Assembly (NCBI RefSeq): GCF_017094465.1
Contig: NZ_CP064791.1
Coordinates: 1,736,001-1,800,000 of the forward strand
DNA length: 64,000 nucleotides
Direction of reading: 5' to 3'
DNA from: Halapricum desulfuricans
GTDB taxonomy: Archaea; Halobacteriota; Halobacteria; Halobacteriales; Haloarculaceae
Position 1 is the first letter of the stretch. The number at the start of each line of letters is the position of its first letter. Of the stretch, positions 33,974 to 41,584 are shown piece by piece. Made by a program: the position numbers and the translations under genes. The notes beneath the pieces were generated by a model. The model did not search any database and had not been told where the DNA came from. It was given only the letters and a program-made list of their open reading frames with translations.

Positions 33974-35657
33974 ACGGACGCTAGAAGGAATCGGCGTCAC
34001 ACCGCTGTCTGGCGTCGGAACGGTCGTCTGGTATGACCAGGAAGTCGAACTATCCGAGCCGCCCGCGCCGGAGGACGTCGATACCGACGCCGAACACGAT
34101 CGCTTCTCGAACGCGCTCGGCACGGCGCGCGAGGAGCTGCAGGCCGAACGCGACCGGACCGCCGAGGAAGTCGGCGAAGACGAGGCCGAGATCTTCGACG
34201 CACACCTGCAGTTCCTCGACGATCCGCAGATCACCGGTGCCGTCGAAGACGCGATCGACGAGGGGCTGCCCGCCGAGCACGCCATCCAGGAGGGTTTCGA
34301 GGGCGCGATCGAACAGCTGGAAGCGGCAGGCGGCCGGATGGCCGAGCGCGCGGACGATCTGCGTGACATCCGCGACCGATTGCTCCGGATCGCCACCGAC
34401 GCCGAGCGTCTCGACCTGTCGGAACTGCCCGAGGGAACGGTCCTGCTCGCGGAGATGCTCACGCCCAGCGACACCGCACAGCTCGATCCTGATCGGGTGG
34501 CCGGCTTCGCGACCGCGAAAGGCGGTCGGACCTCCCACGCGGCGATCTTCGCCCGCTCGATCGGCATCCCGGCGGTCGTCGGCGTCGGGGAAGACCTGCT
34601 CGACATCGAAGCCGACGCCGAGGTCGTCGTCGACGGGGACGCCGGCAACGTGATGGTCGACCCCGACGAGGAGACCCGCGAGCGCGCCGCGGAGGGCCGC
34701 GACGTTGAGATCCGGACGGACCGCGTCGAGACGGCCGACGGCCAACCCGTCGAAGTGGCGGCGAATATCGGCACCGCCGCGGAACTGGAGGGCGCAGTCG
34801 CGCAGGGCGCCGACGCAGTCGGGCTGTTCCGGACAGAGTTCCTGTTTCTCGACCGGGAGACGCCGCCGGACGAGGACGAGCAACTGGAGACGTACGTCGA
34901 AGCGCTTGACGCGTTCCCGGAGGGGCGCGTGGTCGTGCGGACACTGGATATCGGCGGCGACAAGCCGATCCCGTACGTCGAGGCCGAGGAGGAGGACAAT
35001 CCGTTCCTTGGAACGCGGGGGATCCGCCGGTCGCTCGGGCCTGACGCGGAGCTGTTCCGCACGCAGCTACGGGCGTTGTTGCGTGCGGGTGCCGAGGGCG
35101 ACGGTGACCTGGCCGTGATGTTTCCGATGGTCGCGACTGTGGAGGAGGTCGACCGGAGCCTGGAGATCGTCGAGGACGTGGCGTCGGAGTTAGACGAGGC
35201 GGAGATTGACTACGCCGTGCCCGAACTCGGCGTGATGATCGAGACGCCGGCCGCGGTGTTCATGGGCGAGCAGCTGGCCGAGCGGCTCGATTTCTTCTCG
35301 ATCGGGACCAACGACCTCACCCAGTACGTGATGGCCGCATCACGCCAGAACGAGGCGGTCGCGGACCTGCACAACCCGCGCGACCCGGCCGTATTGCGCG
35401 CGATCGATCAGGCCGTCGACGCGGCCCACGCTGGCGACGCCTGGATCGGCATGTGCGGCGAGATGGCGGGCGATCCCGAGCTAACCGAGTTGCTGCTCGG
35501 ACTGGGGCTGGACGAACTGAGCATGAGCGCGGTGACGATCCCGGACGTGAAGGCGAACGTGGTCGAGACCGACACGGCCGAGGCCCGGGAGTTCGCGGAG
35601 CGAACTCTCGCGAGCGAGACGAAGGCACAGGTGAGCGAACTGCTCGACAGTCGATAG
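33966..35657 (+). CDS. ptsI: PTS enzyme I (phosphoenolpyruvate-protein phosphotransferase)
   Basis: A 563-residue enzyme I. The N-terminal HPr-binding helical domain (about 30-140) is followed by the phosphohistidine domain with His191 in GGRTSHAAIFARS. The C-terminal PEP-binding TIM barrel has FLFLDRETPPDEDEQ, RTLDIGGDKPIPY, the metal site and the Cys of WIGMCGEMAGD. The ATG at 33966 is set by overlap with HPr; the longer upstream frame is inside that gene. It takes phosphate from phosphoenolpyruvate. A perfect hairpin 13 bases after the stop is a candidate terminator. EIIA, EIIB and EIIC genes are absent from the window. Confidence 0.95.
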   Translation: MSERTLEGIGVTPLSGVGTVVWYDQEVELSEPPAPEDVDTDAEHDRFSNALGTAREELQAERDRTAEEVGEDEAEIFDAHLQFLDDPQITGAVEDAIDEGLPAEHAIQEGFEGAIEQLEAAGGRMAERADDLRDIRDRLLRIATDAERLDLSELPEGTVLLAEMLTPSDTAQLDPDRVAGFATAKGGRTSHAAIFARSIGIPAVVGVGEDLLDIEADAEVVVDGDAGNVMVDPDEETRERAAEGRDVEIRTDRVETADGQPVEVAANIGTAAELEGAVAQGADAVGLFRTEFLFLDRETPPDEDEQLETYVEALDAFPEGRVVVRTLDIGGDKPIPYVEAEEEDNPFLGTRGIRRSLGPDAELFRTQLRALLRAGAEGDGDLAVMFPMVATVEEVDRSLEIVEDVASELDEAEIDYAVPELGVMIETPAAVFMGEQLAERLDFFSIGTNDLTQYVMAASRQNEAVADLHNPRDPAVLRAIDQAVDAAHAGDAWIGMCGEMAGDPELTELLLGLGLDELSMSAVTIPDVKANVVETDTAEAREFAERTLASETKAQVSELLDSR

Positions 35658-35670
35658 AAGGAATTCGGCA

Positions 35671-35694
35671 GGAGCCGAACGGCACATCGGCTCC
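35671..35694. terminator. Hairpin between enzyme I and the DUF4397 gene
   Basis: GGAGCCGA (35671-35678) pairs perfectly with TCGGCTCC (35687-35694) around an eight-base loop. It sits in the 46-base gap between two converging genes, so it could stop transcription from both sides. There is no T run, which makes it a weak intrinsic terminator by archaeal standards. Confidence 0.45.
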
Positions 35695-35703
35695 AGTGTG
35701 TGA

Positions 35704-37794
35704 CTACTGAGTGCTGTCCTGCGCGACAAGTAGATCGAACGCCTCGTCGGCCGGCTCGTCGTCCGGGGTCAAATAGCCCGCTGCGAAGGCCGTATAGACC
35801 GTCCCGCCGCCGAGGCTGACATCGAAGTCGGCAACGACCTCGCCGTCGTTTGTGTCGGTGTCGCCGCGGATCTCGACTGTGTAGTCGTTGGCCGCGACTT
35901 CGACGTAGCCGGAGCCACCGTACGGGACGCCGTCGAAGAGCACGACGTCGCCGCCGGCCGCCGTCACGTCGACTGCGGGCGCGTCCGGCGACACGTGGAC
36001 GACCCGGAGACGCGACTGATCGGAACCGACCTCGCTGTTGTCGTCTTCGAGTACGAGCGGCTCGAACGGTTGATCCGCGTCGTCCCCAAGTTCCCCGGTT
36101 GCTGCGACCGTGTAGTCAGTGTCCGGGGCGACCGTCACCGGACCGGAGAACACGGACGTGTCCGGATCGCCGGCGGCCGTGATTTCGATCTCGTGTTCGG
36201 CGGCCGGCACGGTCAGGTAACTGCTCACGGCACCGAAGGCGACGTCCTCCAGTACGGCGTCACCGTTCACGTAGACGTCGACGTTCGGCGCGTTCGGTGA
36301 CATGTGAGCGACGCGGAGACGACCCTCAGGTTCCGGCGCCGGGCCGCGACCGTCGACAGTCGCCACGAGCAGGTCGAACGGGGTGTTCGCGGGCTCGTCG
36401 TCGGGCGTCAGGTAGCCCGCGGCGAAGGCCGTGTAGACGGTCCCGCTCTCCAGCGTGAGTTCGTAGCTCGCGACGATGTCGCCGTCGTTGTCCTCGGTGT
36501 CCCCACGGATCTCGACTGTATACGTCCCGGCCTCGATGTCGACGGTCCCAGACTGGCCGTACCCGACGCCGTCGAAGAGGGTGACCGCGCCCCCGTTGGC
36601 TGTGATGTCGACGGCTGGTGCGTCCGGCGACGCGTGGATGACCTTGAGGCGGGCAGTCTCGTCGTCCAGTTCACTGTTGTCGTCGTCGAAGACGAGCGGC
36701 TGGAAGGGCCTGTCTCCATCATCGCCGAGTTCGCCGCTCGCCGAGATCGTGTAGTCGGTGTCGCCTTCTACGGACACCGTTCCAGTGAAGACCTCGGTGT
36801 CCGGATCTCCAGCGGCCGTGATCGTCACGTCGTGATCGCCCGCCGGGACCGACAGATAGCCACTCACCGCACCGAACGCGACGTCTTCCAGCACCGCGTT
36901 GCCGTCGACGTAGACATCGACGTTCGGAGCGTTGGGCGACATATGTGCGACCCGGAGCCGTCCCTCGGGTTCCGGTTCCGGTGCGGGGCCGCGCCCGTCG
37001 GCAGTCGCCACGAGCAGGTCGAATGGGGTGTTCGCGGGTTCGTCGTCGGGCGTCAGATAGCCGGCAGCGAAGGCCGAATAGGTGGTGCCGCCCTCTAGCG
37101 TGAGTTCGTAGCTCGCGACGATATCGCCGTCATTGTCCTCGGTGTCGCCGCGAATTTCGACAGTGTACGTGCCCGCATCGACCTCGACGGTCCCGGACTG
37201 ACCGTACGCGACGCCGTCGAAGAGGGTGACTGCGCCCCCATTGGCCGTGATGTCTACGGCTGGTGCGTCCGGCGAGGTGTGGACGGCCTGCAGACGGGCC
37301 GTCTCCTCGTCGAGTTCGCTGTTGTCGTCCGCCAGCACGAGCGGTTCGAACGGCTGATCCGCGTCGTCGCCGATCTCACCGATGGCTGCGACCGTGTAGT
37401 CGGTGTCGGGGTCAAGCGTGACCGTCCCCGAAAAGACTGCCGTGTCGGGCGTCCCCGCGGGCGTGATCTCGACGTCGTGGTCGCCGGCCGACACGGAGAG
37501 ATACCCGCTCACGGCACCGAACGCGACGCCTTCCAACACCGCGCTACCGTCGACGTAAACGTCGACGTTCGGGGCGTCGGGCGACATATGCGCGACTCTG
37601 AGCCGAGCCTGCTCCGGTTCGGGTGTCGGCGTGTCGGTCGCCGTCTCCGTGTCGGTCTCCGTTTCCGTATCGGTGTCCGACTCGGTCGTCCCGTTGCCAT
37701 TCCCGTCTCCGTCAGTACAGCCGGCCAGTGCGATGGTCGAGCTCGCTCCGATCCCCACCAGCAGTTTGCGCCGCGTCGTTAGCTTGTCTGTCAT
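35704..37794 (-). CDS. TAT lipoprotein with three tandem DUF4397 double modules
   Basis: A 696-residue cell-surface protein. RRK at 8-10 and lipobox LAGC (Cys26) mark a Tat lipoprotein. A Thr/Glu/Asp spacer (27-60) leads to three large repeats at 64-278, 279-491 and 492-696. Each repeat holds two DUF4397 halves, one starting RLRVAHMSP and one starting near HASPDAPAVD, and each ends with a conserved FAAGYLTPDDEPA block and a Gly/Pro/Glu linker. DUF4397 is an immunoglobulin-like surface domain of unknown binding. The ATG at 37792-37794 is used; the open frame before it is A/T-rich leader. Repeats 1 and 2 are nearly identical, so duplication is recent. Confidence 0.9.
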   Translation of the reverse strand: MTDKLTTRRKLLVGIGASSTIALAGCTDGDGNGNGTTESDTDTETETDTETATDTPTPEPEQARLRVAHMSPDAPNVDVYVDGSAVLEGVAFGAVSGYLSVSAGDHDVEITPAGTPDTAVFSGTVTLDPDTDYTVAAIGEIGDDADQPFEPLVLADDNSELDEETARLQAVHTSPDAPAVDITANGGAVTLFDGVAYGQSGTVEVDAGTYTVEIRGDTEDNDGDIVASYELTLEGGTTYSAFAAGYLTPDDEPANTPFDLLVATADGRGPAPEPEPEGRLRVAHMSPNAPNVDVYVDGNAVLEDVAFGAVSGYLSVPAGDHDVTITAAGDPDTEVFTGTVSVEGDTDYTISASGELGDDGDRPFQPLVFDDDNSELDDETARLKVIHASPDAPAVDITANGGAVTLFDGVGYGQSGTVDIEAGTYTVEIRGDTEDNDGDIVASYELTLESGTVYTAFAAGYLTPDDEPANTPFDLLVATVDGRGPAPEPEGRLRVAHMSPNAPNVDVYVNGDAVLEDVAFGAVSSYLTVPAAEHEIEITAAGDPDTSVFSGPVTVAPDTDYTVAATGELGDDADQPFEPLVLEDDNSEVGSDQSRLRVVHVSPDAPAVDVTAAGGDVVLFDGVPYGGSGYVEVAANDYTVEIRGDTDTNDGEVVADFDVSLGGGTVYTAFAAGYLTPDDEPADEAFDLLVAQDSTQ
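35707..37605 (-). repeat. Three tandem about 640-base repeats within the DUF4397 gene
   Basis: Copies lie at 36961-37605, 36322-36960 and 35707-36321 (coding order 1 to 3). Copies 1 and 2 share most codons over long stretches; copy 3 is more diverged. Lengths are 645, 639 and 615 bases, the differences being mainly in the Pro/Glu linkers. Such arrays change copy number by recombination. Confidence 0.85.
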
Positions 37795-38131
37795 GGACAC
37801 CTGTATCTGACAATGAAAGACGGTTAACAATTTCCGAAGATCAGACTCAAATTCGTCGCGAAAGTGCCGAAGTTCACGCGTAAAACCCTTCACAATCCAA
37901 TCTGTTTTTGAGAGAGAATTGCGTCTGATCTACCAAAACCCATATCTTGTTGGTTCGGATAGGTCAGACCGATGGGTTCGTTCATGCGGCCACACCCGCT
38001 CATACCAGGCGCTGCCGACAGCCGCTGCCGCCTTCGAGCCTCTCGGTCGGACAGCCGCCGATCGCCAACTCCCGGAAAGGGAAGTGTCCGACCGATGGGT
38101 TATTTTGTGCCGAGAGCGGATCAAATGGCAT
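37795..38131. promoter_or_regulatory. Divergent regulatory region with inverted repeat and leaderless promoter
   Basis: This 337-base gap separates the divergent DUF4397 and winged-helix genes. GACCGATGGGTT occurs at 37968-37979 and again at 38090-38101. A perfect 11-base inverted repeat, TCGGTCGGACA (38043-38053) and TGTCCGACCGA (38085-38095), has a 31-base spacer. Right after the second arm comes a TATA-like TTATTTT (38100-38106), about 28 bases before the ATG at 38132, so the winged-helix message is probably leaderless. The A/T-rich half nearer the DUF4397 gene should hold its promoter. No other gene is seen here. Confidence 0.55.
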
Positions 38132-38407
38132 ATGGAGGCGGTGCTATGGCAAACGTTAGCCGGGACGCGGGGCGGTCCCAACCGGGCGCGTATTCTGCGT
38201 GCGCTCGACGACCGGCCGCGCAACGCCAACCGCCTCGCGGAGGAGCTCGATCTCGCGTACAACACCGTCAGACATCACCTCGATGTGCTGGAAGACAACG
38301 AGATCGTCACGAGTACCGACGAGAGTTACGGCGTAGTGTACCTCCCGAGCGGGCGGGCGCGCCAGCACTGGGACACCATCGAGGAGATCGCCTCACAGGT
38401 AGAATAA
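38132..38407 (+). CDS. Small winged-helix transcriptional regulator
   Basis: A 91-residue winged helix-turn-helix protein. NRARILRALDDRPRNANRLAEELDLAYNTVRHHLDVLEDN is the ArsR/MarR-like core with the recognition helix TVRHHLDVL. The wing is IVTSTDESYGVVYLPS, and the protein ends with a short helix. There is no metal-binding Cys cluster. Upstream open codons are rejected because the TATA box lies 28 bases before this ATG. A perfect inverted repeat upstream is a likely autoregulatory site. The next gene encodes a three-helix membrane protein, so the pair may be a membrane-linked regulatory unit, as seen for other small haloarchaeal HTH genes. Confidence 0.85.
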   Translation: MEAVLWQTLAGTRGGPNRARILRALDDRPRNANRLAEELDLAYNTVRHHLDVLEDNEIVTSTDESYGVVYLPSGRARQHWDTIEEIASQVE

Positions 38408-38453
38408 TGACCGACAGCCGAACTCGAACGCGCGGGGCACAGGGAGACCGACT

Positions 38454-38762
38454 ATGACGTATCTCGAAACGCTCCTGGACGCTGCGCGTGTCGCGGCGAC
38501 ACTGAATATCGTCCTGTTGACGGCATTGATCGTCATCTGGGGACGGCTCTATCGGGAGATCAGATCGACGTTCACGCTCGGCTCGATCGTCTTCGCCGGG
38601 TTTCTCCTCGCGGAAAACGTCGTCGCGCTGTGGTACTACTTGAGCGCACCGACCGCCACGCCCGCGCTGCTGACGGTCCCACTCGCTGTCGAAGTCATGA
38701 TGGCCCTCCAGATCCTGGAAGTCTTCGGCATCGCGACGCTGCTGTACATCACCTGGCAGTGA
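38454..38762 (+). CDS. Small three-helix membrane protein paired with the winged-helix gene
   Basis: A 102-residue membrane protein with three hydrophobic helices (about 12-31, 42-64 and 72-100) and a basic cytoplasmic loop (GRLYREIRST). It has no catalytic motif and no Cys. It starts 46 bases after the winged-helix gene in the same direction and is probably cotranscribed. The pairing suggests a sensor or effector for that regulator, but this is inference. No homologous named family is recognised. Confidence 0.8.
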   Translation: MTYLETLLDAARVAATLNIVLLTALIVIWGRLYREIRSTFTLGSIVFAGFLLAENVVALWYYLSAPTATPALLTVPLAVEVMMALQILEVFGIATLLYITWQ

Positions 38763-38785
38763 GAGCGGTTGTCCCGAGTTCGGAA

Positions 38786-38798
38786 ACACCTTTTACCC
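38786..38798 (+). promoter_or_regulatory. TATA box of the SBDS gene
   Basis: CACCTTTTACCCG is centred about 27 bases before the ATG at 38820, the spacing of a leaderless haloarchaeal transcript. No ribosome binding site is seen between the box and the start. Confidence 0.5.
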
Positions 38799-38819
38799 GT
38801 CCCCAAGTAGGACCGATAT

Positions 38820-39545
38820 ATGATATCCCTTGACGAAGCAGTCACGGCTCGCCTGGAGAGTCACGGCGAGCGCTTCGAAGTGTTAGTCGATCCGGACGCT
38901 GCCCTGGCGATCAAGCGTGGGGAGTTCGACGGCGAGCTCGAGGACGTCATCGCCGCCGAGGACGTCTTCGAGAACGCCTCCCGAGGGGACCGCCCACCCG
39001 AGAACGCGCTGGAGGAGGTGTTCGACACGACCGATCCGCTGGAGATCATCCCGGAGGTGATCGAGCGCGGGGAGATCCAAATCACGGCCGAACAGCGCAA
39101 GGAGATGCAAGAACAGAAACGCAGGCAGTTGATCCAGCGGATCACGCGCAACGCGGTCAACCCGCAGATGGACGATGCGCCCCATCCGCCCGAACGCATC
39201 GAGTCCGCCCTGGAGGAGGCCGGCTTCCGAGTCGACCCGATGGAGCCAGTCGAAAATCAGGTCGATGAGGCGCTGGACGCGCTCCGGCCGGTGATCCCGA
39301 TCCGGTTCGACGAGGTGACCATCGCCGTCCAGTTGCCGCCGGATTATGCGGGCAGTGGGCAGGCCAGGATCCGCGAGTTCGGCGAACTTCAGCGCGAGGA
39401 GTGGCAGAACGACGGCTCATGGGTCGGGGTCATCCAGTTCCCGGCCGGTCTGCAGAACGACTTCTACGACCTCGTCAACGAAGTCTCCAGTGGGAGCGCC
39501 GAAACGCGGATGATACAGGACGAGGACGACATCAGCCGGCGGTAG
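38820..39545 (+). CDS. Ribosome maturation protein SBDS
   Basis: A 241-residue archaeal SBDS. The FYSH domain (1-90) has the segments FEVLVDPDAALAIKRGE and EDVIAAEDVFENASRGDRP. The middle helical domain contains GEIQITAEQRKEMQEQKRRQLIQRITRNAVNP and the C-terminal ferredoxin-like domain includes LPPDYAGSGQARIREFGELQREEW. With EF-2-like GTPase action it releases the anti-association factor aIF6 from the large ribosomal subunit. Length is typical. In many archaea it sits beside exosome and proteasome genes; here it stands alone with a leaderless-type promoter. Confidence 0.95.
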   Translation: MISLDEAVTARLESHGERFEVLVDPDAALAIKRGEFDGELEDVIAAEDVFENASRGDRPPENALEEVFDTTDPLEIIPEVIERGEIQITAEQRKEMQEQKRRQLIQRITRNAVNPQMDDAPHPPERIESALEEAGFRVDPMEPVENQVDEALDALRPVIPIRFDEVTIAVQLPPDYAGSGQARIREFGELQREEWQNDGSWVGVIQFPAGLQNDFYDLVNEVSSGSAETRMIQDEDDISRR

Positions 39546-39553
39546 TGAGGGGA

Positions 39554-39994
39554 CTACTCCGGTACGTCGAGAGTGAGTTCCCCGGTACGGACCGCGTCGA
39601 CGAACTCCCAGGGGAAGTAATGCGACCAGCCGTCGACATACGAGAGGTCCTTGTCGTCGACGACGACGTAGCCGTCCGCATCCGGGAACAGCTCCGCGAG
39701 CATCTCGACGCGGCGGGCACGGCGGGGCCAGCCGTCGACGCTGTCGTCGTCGTCAGTTTCGGTAAACTCCCGATACCACTCGTTTTCTAGTTCCAGGACG
39801 GCCTCGCGAACGCCAGGGATCCCGGCCTCCGATTTCAGCTCCTGGTTGCCGATCGCCCAGACCTCGTGGTTCGTCTCGGCGTCCCAGTGTTCGATCCAGG
39901 AGAGCGGCACCGCCTCTTTGTTCGCGGGCGGGTTCACATCGACTGTCTGATCACGATCGAACGCCAGTATCAGTTGTCCAGGTGTAGTTGACAT
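39554..39994 (-). CDS. Haloarchaeal HAD-like protein of unknown role
   Basis: A 146-residue protein. The N-terminus LILAFDRDQTVDVNPP has the DxD arrangement of a HAD nucleophile site, and VVVDDKDLSYVDGWSHY near the C-terminus resembles the terminal acidic motif. No clear motif II or III is visible, so activity is uncertain. WAIGNQELKSEAGIPG and WPRRARRVEMLAELFPDADGY are conserved-looking blocks that I recognise from other haloarchaeal hypothetical proteins. The ATG at 39992-39994 is used. The FUN14 gene lies 16 bases upstream on the same strand. Confidence 0.78.
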   Translation of the reverse strand: MSTTPGQLILAFDRDQTVDVNPPANKEAVPLSWIEHWDAETNHEVWAIGNQELKSEAGIPGVREAVLELENEWYREFTETDDDDSVDGWPRRARRVEMLAELFPDADGYVVVDDKDLSYVDGWSHYFPWEFVDAVRTGELTLDVPE

Positions 39995-40010
39995 ATGTCC
40001 CGAGAGTAGA

Positions 40011-40325
40011 TTACGCTTTTTTGAATCCGACGGCGAACCCGCCGACGAAGCCGGCACCGACGCCGGCAGTGGAGATGAACGTCTCGACCCAGCTCTGGGC
40101 CTGCCTCGTGCCGGTTTCGCCGGCTTTCGTCAACCCGGCCGTCAGCCGGTTCCAGTCGACGGAGATGATCCCCCGCGATTCGAGATACTTGAACAGCACG
40201 AGTTCGGCACCGACGATGACCGCGATCACCTTCGCGATTTTCTTCGCAGCGAACCCGATGAACAGCCCGAGCGCGCCGCTACCGCCGACTTCTAACCCGA
40301 GTTGGGTCATATCGAGCTCTACCAT
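40011..40325 (-). CDS. FUN14-family membrane protein
   Basis: A 104-residue membrane protein with the FUN14 pattern: a Gly-rich first helix (GGSGALGLFIGFAAKKIAKV), a second helix with AELVLFKYLESRG, an amphipathic middle and a C-terminal Gly-rich helix (GVGAGFVGGFAVGFKKA). Eukaryotic FUNDC1 works in mitochondria, but archaeal members have no known role. The start at 40323-40325 is ATG; the Met five codons on is an alternative. It is probably cotranscribed with the downstream HAD-like gene. Confidence 0.86.
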   Translation of the reverse strand: MVELDMTQLGLEVGGSGALGLFIGFAAKKIAKVIAVIVGAELVLFKYLESRGIISVDWNRLTAGLTKAGETGTRQAQSWVETFISTAGVGAGFVGGFAVGFKKA

Positions 40326-40385
40326 ATTCCTGTTGTCACTGTCGGGCGTAATGACTCTTGTGTCCCCTTGCAGACCATGTCGTGT

Positions 40386-40886
40386 TCACACGGGAAGCGA
40401 AAACTCCCGGACCGGCACGTTCCGGTGGCTGTCCCAGACGGACAGCCGATCGGCCGTCCAGCGGACCGGTTCGATCTCCCGGTCGGTAAGCCGACGCGCC
40501 GCGGCCAACTCGCCACCGCGTGCGATCGTCACGTGTGGCGTGTAGTCGTCACCTTCGATCCCCGCAACCGGATCGAACACCGTACACAGCCGCTCGTGTA
40601 ACGCCCGGAGTGCGGGGCTCTCCACGGAGAGATACACGACCGGGGCAGAACCGGTCGGCGCCGTCTCGAACAGATCGATACCGGTCACTCGGAGGTCGAA
40701 CGGCTCGACGCCCGTCAGTTCCGTGTGCACCTGCGTAGCGAGCCGAGCGCCGTCTCCATCGCCGAGTCGCTTGCCGACGAGCGTGTGTTGGCCGCGCTGG
40801 CGAGTACGGGCGCGCGGGAGCTCCCGCGCGAGTTCGCCGGCCAGTCGTGTCACCGTCGACGGCGGCGGGACGTTCAGGCTGTACAC
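40386..40886 (-). CDS. 2H phosphoesterase (2'-5' RNA ligase family)
   Basis: A 166-residue protein with the two catalytic motifs of 2H phosphoesterases: HTLV at 34-37 (His34) and HVTI at 118-121 (His118). These enzymes act on 2',3'-cyclic phosphates or 2'-5' linkages in RNA; the family name comes from tRNA half joining by ThpR. The spacing between the motifs is 84 residues, normal for the family. The start is a GTG at 40884-40886 (MYSLNVPPP). With RtcB at 9.3 kb it gives the genome two routes acting on cyclic-phosphate RNA ends; any link is inferred. Confidence 0.86.
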   Translation of the reverse strand: MYSLNVPPPSTVTRLAGELARELPRARTRQRGQHTLVGKRLGDGDGARLATQVHTELTGVEPFDLRVTGIDLFETAPTGSAPVVYLSVESPALRALHERLCTVFDPVAGIEGDDYTPHVTIARGGELAAARRLTDREIEPVRWTADRLSVWDSHRNVPVREFSLPV

Positions 40887-40979
40887 GGTCCTCGATAGAC
40901 GGCTGCCGACAATAAGCGTCGCGATCCGACAGCCGCTACCAGTGGCAATCTGCGCGGAGATCGGCGCTTGCCAGCGGTC

Positions 40980-41153
40980 CTACAGGCGGTCGAACAGCCA
41001 CAGCACGATCAACACGACGATCACCAGACCCAGCAGCGGCCGAAACGGTCCGAGTAACCAACCGAGGATCCCGAGGATTTCGCCAACGATCTCCAGGAGG
41101 ACCAACACGACGACCAGTACGAGAACGATCTTCAGGAGGTCTTCCGCGTCCAT
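40980..41153 (-). CDS. Small membrane protein, DUF7554 type
   Basis: A 57-residue, almost wholly hydrophobic protein, MDAEDLLKIVLVLVVVLVLL at its start, with two membrane helices split near WLLGPFRPLL. I associate it with haloarchaeal DUF7554 and no function is known. The frame is open further upstream, but the ATG at 41151-41153 removes a polar region unlike family members. It is divergent from the 76-residue protein at 41340. Confidence 0.75.
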   Translation of the reverse strand: MDAEDLLKIVLVLVVVLVLLEIVGEILGILGWLLGPFRPLLGLVIVVLIVLWLFDRL

Positions 41154-41339
41154 GGATAGACGTGTGTCTGACACTCCCAAAGGTGTTGTGGCTGCGCCCG
41201 TATCGGATTCGATGCCGCACCGAGAAGCCGTGAGGCCGCTGCGTCGTTCTCTCATGATGTGTGATAACACCCATATAAGAATTAACTCGCCTCCGAATAA
41301 AGACTTATTACCGTCTGGCGTCTACAGTTAGATACAATC

Positions 41340-41570
41340 ATGGCTGCAACACTACAATCCCAGCACACGGCACCGTTTACGATCAGTGAGGCGGATAGTG
41401 ACGCGTTTCCCGGGACTGCGGTAGTCGCGAAAACGAAGCGCTACACCTTCTACTGGCTGGCCGGCGAGGAGCCGATCCTCCTGACAGTCAAAGACTACGA
41501 TGGAACGAACGTCACCGGCGAGGTCGATCCGCCCGATAGCATGATCGAGCGGGTCGCACAGGCTGGCTAG
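41340..41570 (+). CDS. Small haloarchaeal protein of unknown function
   Basis: A 76-residue soluble protein. The sequence alternates short strands (TAVVAKTKRYTFYWLAG, ILLTVKDYDGTNVTGEV) that suggest a small beta barrel, and ends in a short helix (SMIERVAQAG). There are no Cys and no membrane segment. A TATA-like ACTTATTA is centred about 30 bases before the ATG, fitting a leaderless message. I do not recognise a named family. It converges on uppS with a 14-base gap. Confidence 0.7.
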   Translation: MAATLQSQHTAPFTISEADSDAFPGTAVVAKTKRYTFYWLAGEEPILLTVKDYDGTNVTGEVDPPDSMIERVAQAG

Positions 41571-41584
41571 GAAAGACGCCGCGA

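Noticed and set aside
32606-35062. An 818-codon open frame antisense to pfkB, HPr and enzyme I
   Set aside because: The product is low-complexity Ser/Arg-rich sequence typical of antisense reading, and it spans three well-supported genes.
35704-37794. CRISPR or satellite array suggested by the periodic sequence
   Set aside because: The repeats are about 640 bases long, in frame and encode DUF4397 domains, so they are protein repeats.
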